From NCBI RefSeq assembly GCF_011761345.1, contig NZ_JAASRY010000002.1, forward strand, positions 705,856 through 769,855: a stretch of DNA of 64,000 nucleotides, given 5' to 3'. The notes under the pieces are model-generated. The model made no database searches, was not told the origin of the DNA, and saw only the letters and a program-made list of their open reading frames with translations. The DNA is from Thalassobacillus devorans (lineage in GTDB: Bacteria > Bacillota > Bacilli > Bacillales > Halobacillaceae). Shown one piece after another: positions 44,102 through 53,899 of this stretch; the stretch's first letter is position 1; every line of letters starts with the position of its first letter. The position numbers were made by a program, and so were the translations under genes.

Positions 44102-45097
44102 CTATTCGTTGATTATTTCTTCTGCAATACTGGTGTTTACTAAAGTAGAATGACCAACATCTTCTGGGAGTTCCCCGGCTTCTTCCATAATCACTTTCAA
44201 GTTGTTCCATTCTTCTTCATCTAAGATCGGATCTGTCGCAAATGAGCCCTGGCTCTTATAGCGATCTACTACGGTGGCAATCAAATCAAGTTCGGAATCC
44301 TCAAAGTAGGGCTGGATGACTTTTGCTGTTTCCATCGCAGGCTGAGCTTCCACCCATTGTTGTGCTTTGTATATAGCTTTGGTGAATTTTTTGATTGCTT
44401 CTTCGTTTTCCTTGATGAAGCTTTCTTTTGCCATAAAAACTGTATATGGGACGTGCCCTGACTCTTCACCGAATGAAGCAACGATATGTCCAATACCTTC
44501 TTGCTCGAAGATACTTGCCGTCGGTTCAAATAACTGGACATAATCACCAGTGCCGGATGCAAAGGCATTAGGAATATTAGCATAATCTACATTTTGTATC
44601 AGGTTTAAATTCTCTTGTGGGTCGATCCCGTGCTTCTTCAACACAAATTCACCGACCATTTGCGGCATCCCGCCTTTTCTTTGTCCTAAAAAGGTACTGT
44701 CATTCAGGTCTTCCCATTGAAAATTTTTCACTTCTTCCCTGGCAACTAAGAATGTCCCATCTGTTTGGGTAAGCTGGGCAAAGTTCACAGCTGGATCATT
44801 TGCCCCTCGTGCGTGCACATAGATGGATGTTTCCGACCCGACAAGTGCGATATCGGTACCATCAGATAATAGAGCGGTCATCGTTTTGTCGCCACCCCAG
44901 GTCGTATTCAGTTCGACCTCCAATCCTTCTTCTTCAAAGAACCCTTTTTCCAATGCGACATATTGTGGGGCGTAGAAGATCGAACGAGTGACTTCTGCTA
45001 CCTTCAAGCTGGTGGTTTGCTGCTGGCCGCATGCTGCTGCAGCGATAGTCAGCAAGATTGCCATCATGAAGACTCCCACTAAACGGATTTTTTTCAT
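44102..45097 (-). CDS. ytlA: ABC transporter substrate-binding lipoprotein (NMT1/THI5-like, YtlA)
   Basis: A 331-residue lipoprotein. Hydrophobic residues 8-20 end in AAAACGQQQ, so the Cys around 23 is lipidated. The NMT1/SsuA fold follows: VTRSIFYAPQYVALEKGFFE, then LNTTWGGDKTMTALLSDG and IALVGSETSIYVHARG. GGAGGAG lies before ATG 45097; further-upstream starts would remove the signal peptide. It is first in the importer operon. No TPP riboswitch is visible upstream, so a thiamine-pyrimidine substrate is not supported by regulation. Confidence 0.87.
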   Translation of the reverse strand: MKKIRLVGVFMMAILLTIAAAACGQQQTTSLKVAEVTRSIFYAPQYVALEKGFFEEEGLEVELNTTWGGDKTMTALLSDGTDIALVGSETSIYVHARGANDPAVNFAQLTQTDGTFLVAREEVKNFQWEDLNDSTFLGQRKGGMPQMVGEFVLKKHGIDPQENLNLIQNVDYANIPNAFASGTGDYVQLFEPTASIFEQEGIGHIVASFGEESGHVPYTVFMAKESFIKENEEAIKKFTKAIYKAQQWVEAQPAMETAKVIQPYFEDSELDLIATVVDRYKSQGSFATDPILDEEEWNNLKVIMEEAGELPEDVGHSTLVNTSIAEEIINE

Positions 45098-45219
45098 TCG
45101 GAAAGCTCCTCCTGTATGATGTTGGTTAGAATAACTAATGTAGTTTATGTGAAAGTGAAAAAATGTGTGAATGCCTATATAACTAAATAGCTTTATGGGC
45201 ATAGGAGGGAAAGTGAAGA

Positions 45220-45996
45220 ATGGATGGATCCGTGGTGGACAAGATGAAATTTCCTTCTCCTCACCCTGGCTTTGATATTCACCTTGTAACCTATATGAGC
45301 CAGGGGTTGAAAGTGAAGGGTTTTTTGGTGGAACCTAAGGAGAATCGTTCCTACCCTGGATTTCTCTACTTGCGAGGGGGAATTAAAAACGTCGGAAAGG
45401 TGCGGATAGGAAGAATCATTCAATTTGCAGCCCAGGGATTTATTGTATTCGCACCAACTTACCGAGGCAATATGGGCGGTGAAGGGAGCGAAGACTTCGC
45501 CTTAAATGACCGACATGATGCATACTCAGGTGTTCGTGTGCTGGAGAATCACCCCAAAGTGGTGGAGGATATTTATGTCTTCGGTTTCTCGCGTGGTGGA
45601 GTGATGGCATTATGGACGGCAATTGAAATGCCTCAAGTGAAAAAAGTGGTGGTTTGGGGAGGAGTCAGCGATGTTACACTTACTTACTGGGAGCGAGAAG
45701 ACCTTCGGCGCATGATGAAACGGGTGACTGGGGGTACACCTAAAAAATACCCAGAGCGCTACCTTGCCAGGACCCCACTCCATAAGCTGAATCAGATGGA
45801 GGCGGATTTGTTGGTGATCCATGGTGAGAAAGATGAAAATGTCGACGTTCAGCATGCCTTTCGTCTACAAGAAGCCATGAAGTTATATAATAAACGATAT
45901 GAAAGCTGGATATATTCTGAGACGGATCACTATTTTCCACCAAAAATCAATCGGAAAACAATCGAGAGGCTGTGTAAATGGCTGAAACAATCATAA
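45220..45996 (+). CDS. ytmA: Alpha/beta hydrolase, S9 peptidase-like (YtmA)
   Basis: A 258-residue serine hydrolase of the prolyl oligopeptidase-like family. The nucleophile elbow is VFGFSRGGVMALW (about residues 118-130), Asp in LLVIHGEKDENVDVQHA (about residue 205), and the catalytic His in YSETDHYFPP near the C-terminus. The N-terminus has no signal peptide. GGAGGG precedes ATG 45220. The position between ytl genes and pckA matches B. subtilis. The substrate (peptide or ester) is not determined. Confidence 0.88.
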   Translation: MDGSVVDKMKFPSPHPGFDIHLVTYMSQGLKVKGFLVEPKENRSYPGFLYLRGGIKNVGKVRIGRIIQFAAQGFIVFAPTYRGNMGGEGSEDFALNDRHDAYSGVRVLENHPKVVEDIYVFGFSRGGVMALWTAIEMPQVKKVVVWGGVSDVTLTYWEREDLRRMMKRVTGGTPKKYPERYLARTPLHKLNQMEADLLVIHGEKDENVDVQHAFRLQEAMKLYNKRYESWIYSETDHYFPPKINRKTIERLCKWLKQS

Positions 45997-46034
45997 AAGA
46001 AACGGATACGCTCTGGAACGTATCCGTTTCTTTA
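45997..46034. terminator. Terminator between ytmA and pckA
   Basis: AAAGAAACGGATACG pairs perfectly with CGTATCCGTTTCTTT around 7 nt. The genes are convergent. Confidence 0.88.
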
Positions 46035-46067
46035 TTTATATGAGGAGATGAGGAAACAAAGTTCAGG

Positions 46068-47657
46068 CTAGCCTCTATATGTCGGGCCAGCTTGTGCAAT
46101 AGCTTCACTTGCATGGGTAAACTTCTCAAAATTCTCATGGAATTTCATCGCAAGCTCTTTAGCTTTTCGGTCGTAAGCCTCCTGGTCTTTCCAGGTTTGT
46201 TTTGGGATAAGCACTTCATCAGGGACTCCCGGCACTTGCATTGGAGCTTCGAGACCGAAAATTTCATCCCGATGAGTTTCAATGGAATTCAATTCACCTT
46301 CCAGGGCCGCATGGATCATGGCACGGGTGTAAGAAAGCTTCATGCGATTTCCTTCCCCATATGCTCCGCCGGTCCAACCGGTATTTACAAGAAATACATT
46401 TGTATTATATTGATCGATTTTTTCCCCGAGCATTTCTGCATACGTTGCAGGAGCAAGTGGAAGGAATGGTGAACCAAAACAAGCAGAGAAAGTTGCCTCA
46501 GGAGACGTGACTCCCCTTTCTGTACCGGCCAGTTTACTTGTATATCCACTAAGAAAATGGTACATCGCCTGTTCTTTCGATAGCTTACTGATTGGCGGTA
46601 GAACGCCGAAGGCATCAGCTGTCAAAAAGATAATGGTATTGGGATGGCCGGCGACACTTGGTAACACGATGTTATCAATATTATCGATTGGATAAGCCGC
46701 TCGTGTGTTCTCTGTTAATGATGTATCATTATAATCAGGGTTCCTCGAATCATCATCTAAGATGACATTTTCCAGTACGGATCCGAATCGGATAGCGTCA
46801 TAGATTTGTGGTTCTTTTTCGTTTGATAAATTAATGGTTTTTGCATAACAGCCACCTTCAATATTGAAAACGCCCTTGGCTGACCAGGCATGCTCATCAT
46901 CACCAATTAAACGACGGTACGGGTCCGCTGATAATGTCGTCTTTCCTGTACCAGAGAGTCCGAAGAAAAGAGCGACGTCGCCTTCCTGCCCGACATTGGC
47001 GGAGCAGTGCATCGAAAGGACGTTATTTCGGGGAAGCATATAGTTCATAACAGAGAAAATGGATTTTTTGATCTCCCCGGCATACTCTGTACCACCGATT
47101 AAAACTACGCGATGTTTGAATGAAATGAAGATGAATGCCTCTGAATTTGTACCGTCAATTGCCGGGTCTGCTTTGAAATTAGGGGCTGAAATGACGGTGA
47201 ATTCTGCTTCATGCCCTGTTAATTCCTCTTCTTTTGGACGAATGAACATTTGTCGTGCAAATAGGTTATGCCAGGCTAATTCATTAATTACCTGGATGGG
47301 AAGTCGATAGTTTTCATCGGCCCCAGCATATCCATCAAATATGAACACTTCATTTTTTGCGCGTAAGTAATCAAGCACTTTATGATATAAACGAGTAAAC
47401 ACATCTTCATCAATCGGTTTATTGACTGGTCCCCAGTCTACGGTATCTTTGGAAATCTCATCCTTAACAATAAATTTATCTTTAGGCGAGCGTCCGGTAT
47501 ATGTGCCGGTTGTAGCACGTACCGCTCCTGTCGATGTGAGAACGCCTTCATTTCGGCTTAAAGTTTTTTCCACTAATTGGGCTACAGAAAGGTTTTTTAA
47601 AACATTCTCTTGAGACAGCAAGTCAGAGAGTTGGGACATTTGATTTATCGTCGTCAT
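46068..47657 (-). CDS. pckA: Phosphoenolpyruvate carboxykinase (ATP)
   Basis: Makes phosphoenolpyruvate from oxaloacetate with ATP, the first committed step of gluconeogenesis. 529 residues; [11 protein letters not shown] near the start, the ATP P-loop [14 protein letters not shown] near residue 240, metal/substrate site LIGDDEHAW, and [21 protein letters not shown] 47657 is preceded by AAGGCGGGT. It is divergent from metK. Repression by glucose (CcpN in B. subtilis) is plausible but no operator is claimed. Confidence 0.97.
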   Translation of the reverse strand: MTTINQMSQLSDLLSQENVLKNLSVAQLVEKTLSRNEGVLTSTGAVRATTGTYTGRSPKDKFIVKDEISKDTVDWGPVNKPIDEDVFTRLYHKVLDYLRAKNEVFIFDGYAGADENYRLPIQVINELAWHNLFARQMFIRPKEEELTGHEAEFTVISAPNFKADPAIDGTNSEAFIFISFKHRVVLIGGTEYAGEIKKSIFSVMNYMLPRNNVLSMHCSANVGQEGDVALFFGLSGTGKTTLSADPYRRLIGDDEHAWSAKGVFNIEGGCYAKTINLSNEKEPQIYDAIRFGSVLENVILDDDSRNPDYNDTSLTENTRAAYPIDNIDNIVLPSVAGHPNTIIFLTADAFGVLPPISKLSKEQAMYHFLSGYTSKLAGTERGVTSPEATFSACFGSPFLPLAPATYAEMLGEKIDQYNTNVFLVNTGWTGGAYGEGNRMKLSYTRAMIHAALEGELNSIETHRDEIFGLEAPMQVPGVPDEVLIPKQTWKDQEAYDRKAKELAMKFHENFEKFTHASEAIAQAGPTYRG

Positions 47658-47687
47658 CGCGTAAACCCGCCTTTACGTAAAGATTTA

Positions 47688-47753
47688 CCCCACATTTTAA
47701 GTGGGGAGTATTTTAATTGATTATTAGTATAACACATTCATTGTATTAGTCCA
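47688..47753 (-). promoter_or_regulatory. pckA promoter and leader hairpin
   Basis: On the minus strand TGGACT (47748-47753) and TATACT (47726-47731) are 16 bp apart. Between promoter and gene, CCCCAC (47688-47693) pairs with GTGGGG (47701-47706) around 7 nt in the 5' leader. It has no T-run, so it is not an obvious terminator. Confidence 0.5.
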
Positions 47754-47949
47754 TACTATTTTTGTTACTGTCATATATTTTTTGAATATTTATTCTAACT
47801 ATATAGACACGTTGTTTTGAGAGTAAGATATGATCTCAATCAAACGAAAAGCTTAGATTTATTTTAACCATATTATACGATAAGAGTATTCCTATTTATA
47901 GTAGGGTACACCTATCTTCCCAATCCTAATTCTAACAGGATTCAGTTGA

Positions 47950-47978
47950 TTGACAAGCGCGGCTGATTTGGTTACGAT
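47950..47978 (+). promoter_or_regulatory. SigA-type promoter of the metK leader
   Basis: TTGACA (47950-47955) and TACGAT (47973-47978) are spaced exactly 17 bp. It lies about 19 bp before the riboswitch P1 stem. Confidence 0.75.
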
Positions 47979-47996
47979 ATAGTGCGAACGGATACT

Positions 47997-48105
47997 CTCT
48001 TATCCAGAGTCGGCGGAGGGGACAGGCCCGATGAAACCTCAGCAACCATCACGGAAGTGAAAAGGTGCTAACCTGTAGCAAGGATTGATCCTTGAACGAT
48101 AAGAG
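47997..48105 (+). ncRNA. SAM-I (S-box) riboswitch
   Basis: The P1 stem is CTCTTATC (47997-48004) with GATAAGAG (48098-48105). Inside are the conserved CCAGAGTCGGCGGAGGGACA-like segment (as CAGAGTCGGCGGAGGGGACA), GGCCCGATGAAACCTCAGCA, the AAGGTGCTAACCTGTAGCA core and GATCCTTGAACGAT. It is followed by a terminator stem and then metK. Binding of S-adenosylmethionine should terminate transcription, so the enzyme making SAM is shut off by its product. Confidence 0.96.
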
Positions 48106-48121
48106 CGAAAGGAAGCAGCCC

Positions 48122-48156
48122 CCTTTCCTCATTAAAAGGAAAGGTTTTTCTTTTTT
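48122..48156 (+). terminator. Riboswitch-controlled terminator of metK
   Basis: CCTTTCC (48122-48128) and GGAAAGG (48138-48144) pair, followed by TTTTTCTTTTTT. GAAAGGAAG just upstream could form the competing antiterminator. Confidence 0.85.
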
Positions 48157-48252
48157 ATACTTTAATAAAATTAGCTTTTTTACATGATTAAAGTATATGA
48201 AATATGAAGGCTATCGCCAAAACGTTTTGGCGGCAAACCAGGTTTCTCTAAT
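48156..48252 (+). repeat. ~97-nt terminator-linked leader element, copy 2 (metK)
   Basis: It begins at the end of the riboswitch terminator's T-run. TATACTTTAAT (48156-48166) can pair with ATTAAAGTATA (48187-48197). Then CGCCAAAACGTTTTGGCG (48215-48232), a perfect 18-nt palindrome, forms a second hairpin, and TTTCTCTAAT closes the element. The same order, spacing and paired positions recur before leuS, with different loop and stem bases. 134 nt separate it from the metK start. Confidence 0.65.
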
Positions 48253-48385
48253 GAGATAAAATATCATGTTATCCCTAATCGGGGAGAAATAAAATAGAAA
48301 TGGAAGAGATGGTTGGTTTCCCATTCGTACTGGGATAGGAGTTACGTCTAATTTTTGTGTACAACTAAAGGAGGAATTTATCAGC

Positions 48386-49585
48386 ATGGCTGCGAATCGC
48401 CGGTTATTCACTTCGGAATCTGTAACAGAAGGTCACCCGGATAAAATTTGTGACCAGATTTCCGATGCTATTTTAGACGAAATTTTAAAAAATGATCCTA
48501 ACGCCCGTGTCGCCTGTGAAACAACTGTAACTACGGGTCTTGTACTGGTTTCTGGAGAAATCACTACCAGTACATATGTCGATATCCCAAGTATCGTTCG
48601 AAAGACGATTAAAGAGATTGGGTATACACGAGCTAAGTTTGGTTTTGATGCTGAAACATGTGCAGTACTAACTGCAATCGATGAACAGTCCCCGGATATT
48701 GCCGGTGGAGTTGATGTCGCTCTGGAAAGCCGTGAAGGTCGTATGAGTGACAGTGAAATTGAAGCAATCGGTGCTGGCGATCAGGGATTGATGTTTGGCT
48801 ATGCCAATAATGAGACGGAAGAACTCATGCCACTCCCAATCTCTCTTGCTCACAAGATTTCCAAACGGTTAAGTGATGTAAGAAAAGATGGTACACTCGA
48901 CTACCTGCGCCCTGACGGTAAGACACAGGTAACGATTGAATATGATGAAAATGATCGTCCGATGCGAATCGATACCATCGTAATTTCTACCCAGCACGCG
49001 GAAGATATTACGCTGGAGCAAATCCAGGAAGATTTGAAGCGGCATGTTATTGAACCTGTGGTGCCGCGCGAATTGATGGATGATCATACTAAATATTTCC
49101 TTAACCCGACCGGGCGATTTGTCATTGGCGGTCCACAAGGGGATGCTGGTTTGACTGGGAGAAAAATCATTGTAGACACCTATGGTGGATATGCCCGTCA
49201 CGGCGGAGGAGCCTTCAGTGGAAAAGATGCCACTAAGGTTGACCGTTCGGCTGCCTATGCAGCACGTTATGTTGCTAAAAATATCGTAGCTGCCGGACTT
49301 GCTGAATCGTGTGAAGTCCAGTTGGCTTATGCTATTGGTGTTGCCCAGCCGGTTTCTATCGCTATCAATACTTTCGGAACAGGAAAAGTGAGTGAAGAGC
49401 GACTGGTTGAAGAGGTACGTGCATTGTTCGATCTTCGTCCAGCAGGAATCATTAAAATGCTCGACCTGAGACGTCCAATTTATCGTGACACTGCAGCTTA
49501 TGGTCATTTTGGCCGTACCGACATTGAGTTCCCATGGGAAAAAACGGATAAAGCAGAAGAATTGAAAAAGTTGCTAACCGAATAA
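48386..49585 (+). CDS. metK: S-adenosylmethionine synthetase
   Basis: Forms SAM from methionine and ATP. 399 residues; [20 protein letters not shown] (His and Asp of the active site) at the start, the hexapeptide [12 protein letters not shown] around residue 132, and [19 protein letters not shown] (P-loop-like) around 272. GGAGGAA precedes ATG 48386. Expression is governed by the SAM riboswitch 230 nt upstream. A terminator follows, and copy C of the repeat lies directly after its T-run. Confidence 0.98.
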   Translation: MAANRRLFTSESVTEGHPDKICDQISDAILDEILKNDPNARVACETTVTTGLVLVSGEITTSTYVDIPSIVRKTIKEIGYTRAKFGFDAETCAVLTAIDEQSPDIAGGVDVALESREGRMSDSEIEAIGAGDQGLMFGYANNETEELMPLPISLAHKISKRLSDVRKDGTLDYLRPDGKTQVTIEYDENDRPMRIDTIVISTQHAEDITLEQIQEDLKRHVIEPVVPRELMDDHTKYFLNPTGRFVIGGPQGDAGLTGRKIIVDTYGGYARHGGGAFSGKDATKVDRSAAYAARYVAKNIVAAGLAESCEVQLAYAIGVAQPVSIAINTFGTGKVSEERLVEEVRALFDLRPAGIIKMLDLRRPIYRDTAAYGHFGRTDIEFPWEKTDKAEELKKLLTE

Positions 49586-49596
49586 ATGTAAAGAAG

Positions 49597-49631
49597 CGGA
49601 TCCAATCATTAATAGGTTGGATCCGTTTTTT
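49597..49631 (+). terminator. Terminator of metK
   Basis: CGGATCCAA and TTGGATCCG pair around 11 nt and are followed by six T. Confidence 0.87.
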
Positions 49632-49634
49632 AAA

Positions 49635-50409
49635 AGCTCTGCTAAATCTCAGTTTTGATATTACACTTAAGCTCCCTTTTCTTGAAGACTCAGTTTCGAC
49701 GAAACTGTTTCCGTTATAGTGTTGGGAATTGGGAGGTCCGGGAAATCACTCGCTTTCCATGGGCATGTGGTGAGCTTCCTCAAGCTAAAGCCCTGTGGGA
49801 TCTCACCATGTACTATCCTCCCATAGGACTTTGATAAGCTTCTTGAATAGACACCGCACGAAGGAAATGCGTAGTATTTTCGAGGAGTCTCGCCATTTCC
49901 CGGACCTCCTTGCGTTTATGGGAGAAACGGAAACATCGTTATAAAGTCCTTCAACCAAAGGGATAGCTACTTGTAAAACGTGTTTGTAACTATTGATTGT
50001 AGAAGACAGCCTCACCTATAACAGGGGTTCTTTTCTCCCATCCTTCGGATGGGTTGATTGGGAAACTGCGAGACTCCCGCGGGAGAAGGAGCCTGGCGAG
50101 ATCCCACAGGGAGTGAAAACGACCGAACAGGCTTGCCGGTTCCCCCGCAGGAAAGAAATGAATGCGTAATCGCCTTGGGAGACACGACACGCATAAGCAG
50201 AACATCAAAAGGGAAGTGTTTTTTCTTCCCGTTGATGGACTGCTTATGTCGCGAGTGTCTAGGCGATGAAGCTGGAAAGCGAGTAGTTTCCCAGCCACCC
50301 CTGACGCTATTATGGTAAAGAACCCTCACTATCTTGAAACTGAGTCTTCCACAATTCGGCCCTATTGTTGAATAAGCCTTATTAATTAACAACAAGGAAT
50401 AACGGAGCC
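49635..50409 (+). mobile_element. Largest MITE-like element, between metK and asnB (copy C)
   Basis: Ends AGCTCTGCTAAA (49635-49646) and AATAACGGAGCC (50398-50409) are decayed GGCTCTGTTAAA inverted repeats. No target duplication is recognisable. Hairpin 1 has perfect 15-bp arms GGAGGTCCGGGAAAT (49732-49746) and its complement (49895-49909). Hairpin 2 spans about 50051-50300 and carries a third stem-loop nested at 50169-50267. Most of the 935-bp metK-asnB gap is this element. Open frames inside it on both strands lack ribosome binding sites and protein-like composition. Confidence 0.65.
50169..50267 (+). repeat. Nested 99-nt stem-loop inside copy C
   Basis: Arms of about 45 nt pair: ATCGCC with GGCGAT, GACAC with GTGTC, CATAAGCAG with CTGCTTATG, ATCAA with TTGAT, GGGAAG with CTTCCC. 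They enclose an 8-nt TGTTTTTT loop. A relic of one arm occurs at 6366-6400. Confidence 0.7.
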
Positions 50410-50520
50410 TAAAACCAGGGTAATAAATATGAAAAAAGGTGGGCTATTTTACTTTTTTTGTCTATGTTATACTTCATAAGTAAGTATGAAGATTTTGTAA
50501 AGAGAAAGAGGGGGCTTATT

Positions 50521-52425
50521 ATGTGTGGATTCATCGGTGTGATTAGAAATGACCCGGAACAGATGACTGAAGAAAAACTTCAGACATTTCGAAGGCAAAA
50601 TGATTATATTACCCACCGGGGACCGGACGAAGAAGGGTTCTATCATGATGAGTATATATCATTTGGTTTCCGCCGCCTCAGTATCATTGATATAGACAGC
50701 GGACAACAGCCGTTAAGCTATGAGGACCAACGGTATTGGATGGTATTTAATGGAGAGATATATAATTACATTGAATTAAGAGAGAATTTAGTGACCAAAG
50801 GATTTACTTTCCGTACAGAGTCGGATACAGAGGTTATTGCGGCCTTATTTCATGATAAACGTGAAAAGGCATTCAATGAATTACGGGGGATGTTTGCTAT
50901 CCTGATTTGGGATAAGCAGGAACAGCAACTCTACGGCGCGCGGGATCCGTTTGGCATCAAGCCGTTATTTTTTGTGGTAGAGGAAGAAGGTACATATTTT
51001 GCTTCTGAAAAGAAGAGTTTGACTATGGTGAAAGATTCAGAGCAGGTTGACGCTGAAGCTTTAAACCATTACTTGAGCTTTCAGTATGTACCAGAGCCAT
51101 GGACGATGACGGAAAATATCCAGAAAGTACCCGCAGGACATTATTTTACTCAGAGACCGGGACAAGAAATAAATTTGGAGCGTTATTGGCATGCCACTTT
51201 CGAACCCATCCTTATGGATAAAAGGCAGTGGATAGGACGTATTCAGGATGTCATGTATGATTCCGTAGCCAAGCATATGCGCAGTGATGTTGGAGTTGGT
51301 TCGTTTTTATCCGGCGGTATTGATTCCAGTTTAATAGTAGCGATGGCAAAAGAATATCATCCAGGAATCAAAACTTTTTCCGTTGGATTTGAGCGAGAGG
51401 GATATTCTGAAGTCGATGTAGCGAAAGAAACAGCTGATAAACTTGGGGTGGAGAATATATCATATATTATCTCGCCGGAGGAATATGTAGCCAAGCTTCC
51501 TAAAATCATGTATCACATGGATGATCCATTGGCAGATCCTGCATGTGTACCGTTGTATTTCGTAGCCAGAGAAGCTCGGAAACATATTACTGTAGTCCTT
51601 TCGGGTGAGGGTGCGGATGAACTGTTTGGCGGATATAACATCTATCGTGAGCCGGAATCCTTGAAAGTCTTTCAATCTATTCCTGATCCAGCCAAACACC
51701 TGCTGGGACGGGTAGCTGATATCTTACCGGAAGGAGTAAAAGGGAAGAGTTTTCTTGAACGTGGGACCACTCCATTAAGAGATCGTTATATCGGTAACGC
51801 GAAAATGTTTGAAGAAGTGGAAAAAGAAAAACTGCTTTGCAACCATCTGAATCTACCGTATCAGAAAGTGACAGAACTGTTATTCGACACAGCAAAAAAT
51901 TACGATCTCGTAAATCAGATGCAATACGTAGATATTCATACGTGGCTGCGTGGTGACATTTTATTAAAAGCTGATAAAATGACAATGGCAAATTCACTTG
52001 AGTTACGTGTGCCATTTCTGGATAAGGAAGTATTTGATGTAGCAAAAAGTATTCCGGTGGATTTGAAAATAGCCAATAGCACGACGAAAAGCATTTTAAG
52101 GGAAGCGTCCCGCGGAATTGTGCCTGACCATGTATTAGACCGCAAGAAACTAGGCTTTCCGGTTCCAATCCGTCACTGGTTGAAAAATGAGCTATATGAT
52201 TGGGCGAAAATGCTGATTCTTGAAAGTGAAACGGATGAGTACTTGCATAAAGATTATGTACTTCATTTATTAGAGGCGCACTGTCAGGAAAAAGGTGACT
52301 ACAGCCGAAAAATATGGACCGTATTGATGTTTATGCTATGGCATCAGATCTTTGTCGAACGTCGTCATCCAATCGAAGACTTGATCAACGAAGATAAACC
52401 AGAAAGCAAATTGACTTTCGTTTAA
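50521..52425 (+). CDS. asnB: Asparagine synthase (glutamine-hydrolysing) AsnB
   Basis: Makes asparagine from aspartate using glutamine amide nitrogen and ATP. 634 residues. The class II glutaminase begins MCGFIGVIRN, where Cys2 becomes the N-terminal nucleophile after Met removal, which fixes the start at 50521. THRGPDEEGFYHDEY and FNGEIYNYIELR follow. The synthetase domain has the PP-loop SFLSGGIDSSLIVAMA near residue 260 and LSGEGADELFGGY. GAGGGGG is the ribosome binding site. The metK-asnB order is as in B. subtilis. In B. subtilis, AsnB-type enzymes can also amidate wall precursors. Confidence 0.95.
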   Translation: MCGFIGVIRNDPEQMTEEKLQTFRRQNDYITHRGPDEEGFYHDEYISFGFRRLSIIDIDSGQQPLSYEDQRYWMVFNGEIYNYIELRENLVTKGFTFRTESDTEVIAALFHDKREKAFNELRGMFAILIWDKQEQQLYGARDPFGIKPLFFVVEEEGTYFASEKKSLTMVKDSEQVDAEALNHYLSFQYVPEPWTMTENIQKVPAGHYFTQRPGQEINLERYWHATFEPILMDKRQWIGRIQDVMYDSVAKHMRSDVGVGSFLSGGIDSSLIVAMAKEYHPGIKTFSVGFEREGYSEVDVAKETADKLGVENISYIISPEEYVAKLPKIMYHMDDPLADPACVPLYFVAREARKHITVVLSGEGADELFGGYNIYREPESLKVFQSIPDPAKHLLGRVADILPEGVKGKSFLERGTTPLRDRYIGNAKMFEEVEKEKLLCNHLNLPYQKVTELLFDTAKNYDLVNQMQYVDIHTWLRGDILLKADKMTMANSLELRVPFLDKEVFDVAKSIPVDLKIANSTTKSILREASRGIVPDHVLDRKKLGFPVPIRHWLKNELYDWAKMLILESETDEYLHKDYVLHLLEAHCQEKGDYSRKIWTVLMFMLWHQIFVERRHPIEDLINEDKPESKLTFV

Positions 52426-52462
52426 TCATTTAGGTTGAATAAAGGTTTGTTAAAGTAGAAAT

Positions 52463-52497
52463 AAAAGACCCTTCCAAGTTAGCGGAAGGGTCTTTTT
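52463..52497. terminator. Terminator between asnB and ytoA
   Basis: AAAAGACCCTTCC and GGAAGGGTCTTTT pair around 8 nt, with T-runs both ways; the genes are convergent. Confidence 0.87.
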
Positions 52498-52503
52498 GTA
52501 TCT

Positions 52504-53025
52504 TTAATTTTGGTCATTACGCAGTTCTTTGTAATATTGCCCTTTTTCCACATATTCTCTTCGAATGCGATTCATTTCTGCAAAATCGTCTTCTGTCAGT
52601 TCCCGGACGACTTTGGCAGGACGCCCTAAAGCTAACGTTCTTGGTGGAATTTTTTTCCCTGGAGGCACGAGGCTTCCAGCCCCTAAAAAGGCTTCTTCTC
52701 CTATTTCTGCCCCATCCAGTACAAGCGACCCCATCCCGATTAACGCTTTTTTTCTAATAACAGATGAGTGCAGGGTAACCTGGTGTCCTACCGTTACTCC
52801 TTCTTCAAGGATCAACGGATTATTTGGACTTTGGTGGAGCATACTCAAATCCTGAATGTTGACATTATCAGCAATATAAGTAGGCGCTACATCGCCACGA
52901 ATAACTGTTTTGAACCAGATACTGACATTCTCTCCAACAGTTACATCTCCTGTCACTACCGCATCCTCTGCTATGTAAGCGGAGGATGCAATCTTCGGGT
53001 GCATTCCTTTATATTCGCAAATCAT
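52504..53025 (-). CDS. ytoA: Gamma-carbonic anhydrase-like left-handed beta-helix protein (YtoA)
   Basis: A 173-residue hexapeptide-repeat protein. Turns such as SAYIAEDAVVTGDVTVGENV then SIWFKTVIRGDVAPTYIADNVNIQ build the beta helix. The zinc histidines are in SMLHQSP and VGHQVTLHSSVI. This is the YrdA/PaaY/CamH gamma-CA family. ATG 53025 has AAGGGGG upstream; the long upstream frame reads back over the ytpA promoter and start. It is divergent from ytpA. CO2 hydration is inferred from the conserved ligands. Confidence 0.9.
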   Translation of the reverse strand: MICEYKGMHPKIASSAYIAEDAVVTGDVTVGENVSIWFKTVIRGDVAPTYIADNVNIQDLSMLHQSPNNPLILEEGVTVGHQVTLHSSVIRKKALIGMGSLVLDGAEIGEEAFLGAGSLVPPGKKIPPRTLALGRPAKVVRELTEDDFAEMNRIRREYVEKGQYYKELRNDQN

Positions 53026-53094
53026 CAATATCCCCCTTATAATATAGTTATTACAAGTATAGCAAATTCGAGCACTGAAAAAGGGGATTAACCG

Positions 53095-53895
53095 ATGAAA
53101 AAGATACTTGCAGATGACCCTGCAGGAGTAGTAGTGATTGTTCATGGTGCGTTTGAACATGCGGGCAGGTATGATGAGATTGCTTCCCTTCTTCGACAAC
53201 AGGGGTTTCATGTTGTCTACGGGGACTTGCCTGGACAGGGAAAATCGACAAGAAGACGCGGGCATATTGACCGTTTCGATCAATATATCGAGGCGGTAAC
53301 GGCTTGGCTGGATGAAGCGGCCAAATTTCAGCTTCCTGTCTTTCTTCTAGGGCATAGCATGGGTGGTTTGATTACTATTCGTACCCTGCAGGAGAAAAGA
53401 CCGGATGTTAAAGGTGTCATTCTTTCATCTCCAGGACTTGGTATTTTAGACGAACCCACTAAATCAGTGAAGTTGGTGTCCCGTGTATTGGATGCTGTCT
53501 ATCCTAAATATAAGGTAGAAGCACCGATCCTTAAGGAAAAAGTAACACGGAATAAGAGTGTTATCGCATCCGACGAAGCTGATTCGCTTATGTTGGAAAC
53601 AGTATCCGTACGCTGGTATTGGGAATTCGTCCGATCGATTAATCATGCTTTTAAAAAAATTAACGACTACCCGGATGTGCCAACATTAGTTGTTCAGGCT
53701 GGCGAAGATTTGATGGTCGACATTAAAGAAACCAAAAAATGGTTCAACCAGCTGGACATAAGTGAAAAAAGTTATAAAGAATGGGCAAACTTATATCATG
53801 AAATTCTGAATGAACCGGAGCGCGATTCAGTGGTAAGGCATATTGTGGATTTTATGAAGCAAAAAGTGGAACAATCCGCGCACGAAGAGGAGTGA
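53095..53895 (+). CDS. ytpA: Lysophospholipase / monoacylglycerol lipase-type hydrolase YtpA
   Basis: A 266-residue serine hydrolase. VIVHGAFEHAGRYDEIA carries the oxyanion strand, FLLGHSMGGLITIRTL the nucleophile Ser (about residue 88), Asp in LVVQAGEDLMVD, and His in NLYHEILNEPERD. In B. subtilis YtpA makes the lysophospholipid antibiotic bacilysocin. AAAGGGG precedes ATG 53095. ytpB starts 4 nt after its stop, so the two form one operon. Confidence 0.9.
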   Translation: MKKILADDPAGVVVIVHGAFEHAGRYDEIASLLRQQGFHVVYGDLPGQGKSTRRRGHIDRFDQYIEAVTAWLDEAAKFQLPVFLLGHSMGGLITIRTLQEKRPDVKGVILSSPGLGILDEPTKSVKLVSRVLDAVYPKYKVEAPILKEKVTRNKSVIASDEADSLMLETVSVRWYWEFVRSINHAFKKINDYPDVPTLVVQAGEDLMVDIKETKKWFNQLDISEKSYKEWANLYHEILNEPERDSVVRHIVDFMKQKVEQSAHEEE

Positions 53896-53899
53896 CACA

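Noticed and set aside
45098..45219. TPP riboswitch upstream of the ytl importer
   Set aside because: The binding protein looks like the NMT1/THI5 type, but the 120-bp upstream region has none of the conserved TPP riboswitch segments.
46092..46510. Plus-strand frames of 89-126 codons opposite pckA
   Set aside because: Antisense shadows of the well-supported pckA coding sequence; no ribosome binding sites.
49803..50395. Frames of 70-127 codons between metK and asnB
   Set aside because: Within repeat copy C; no start signals, no protein similarity recognised.
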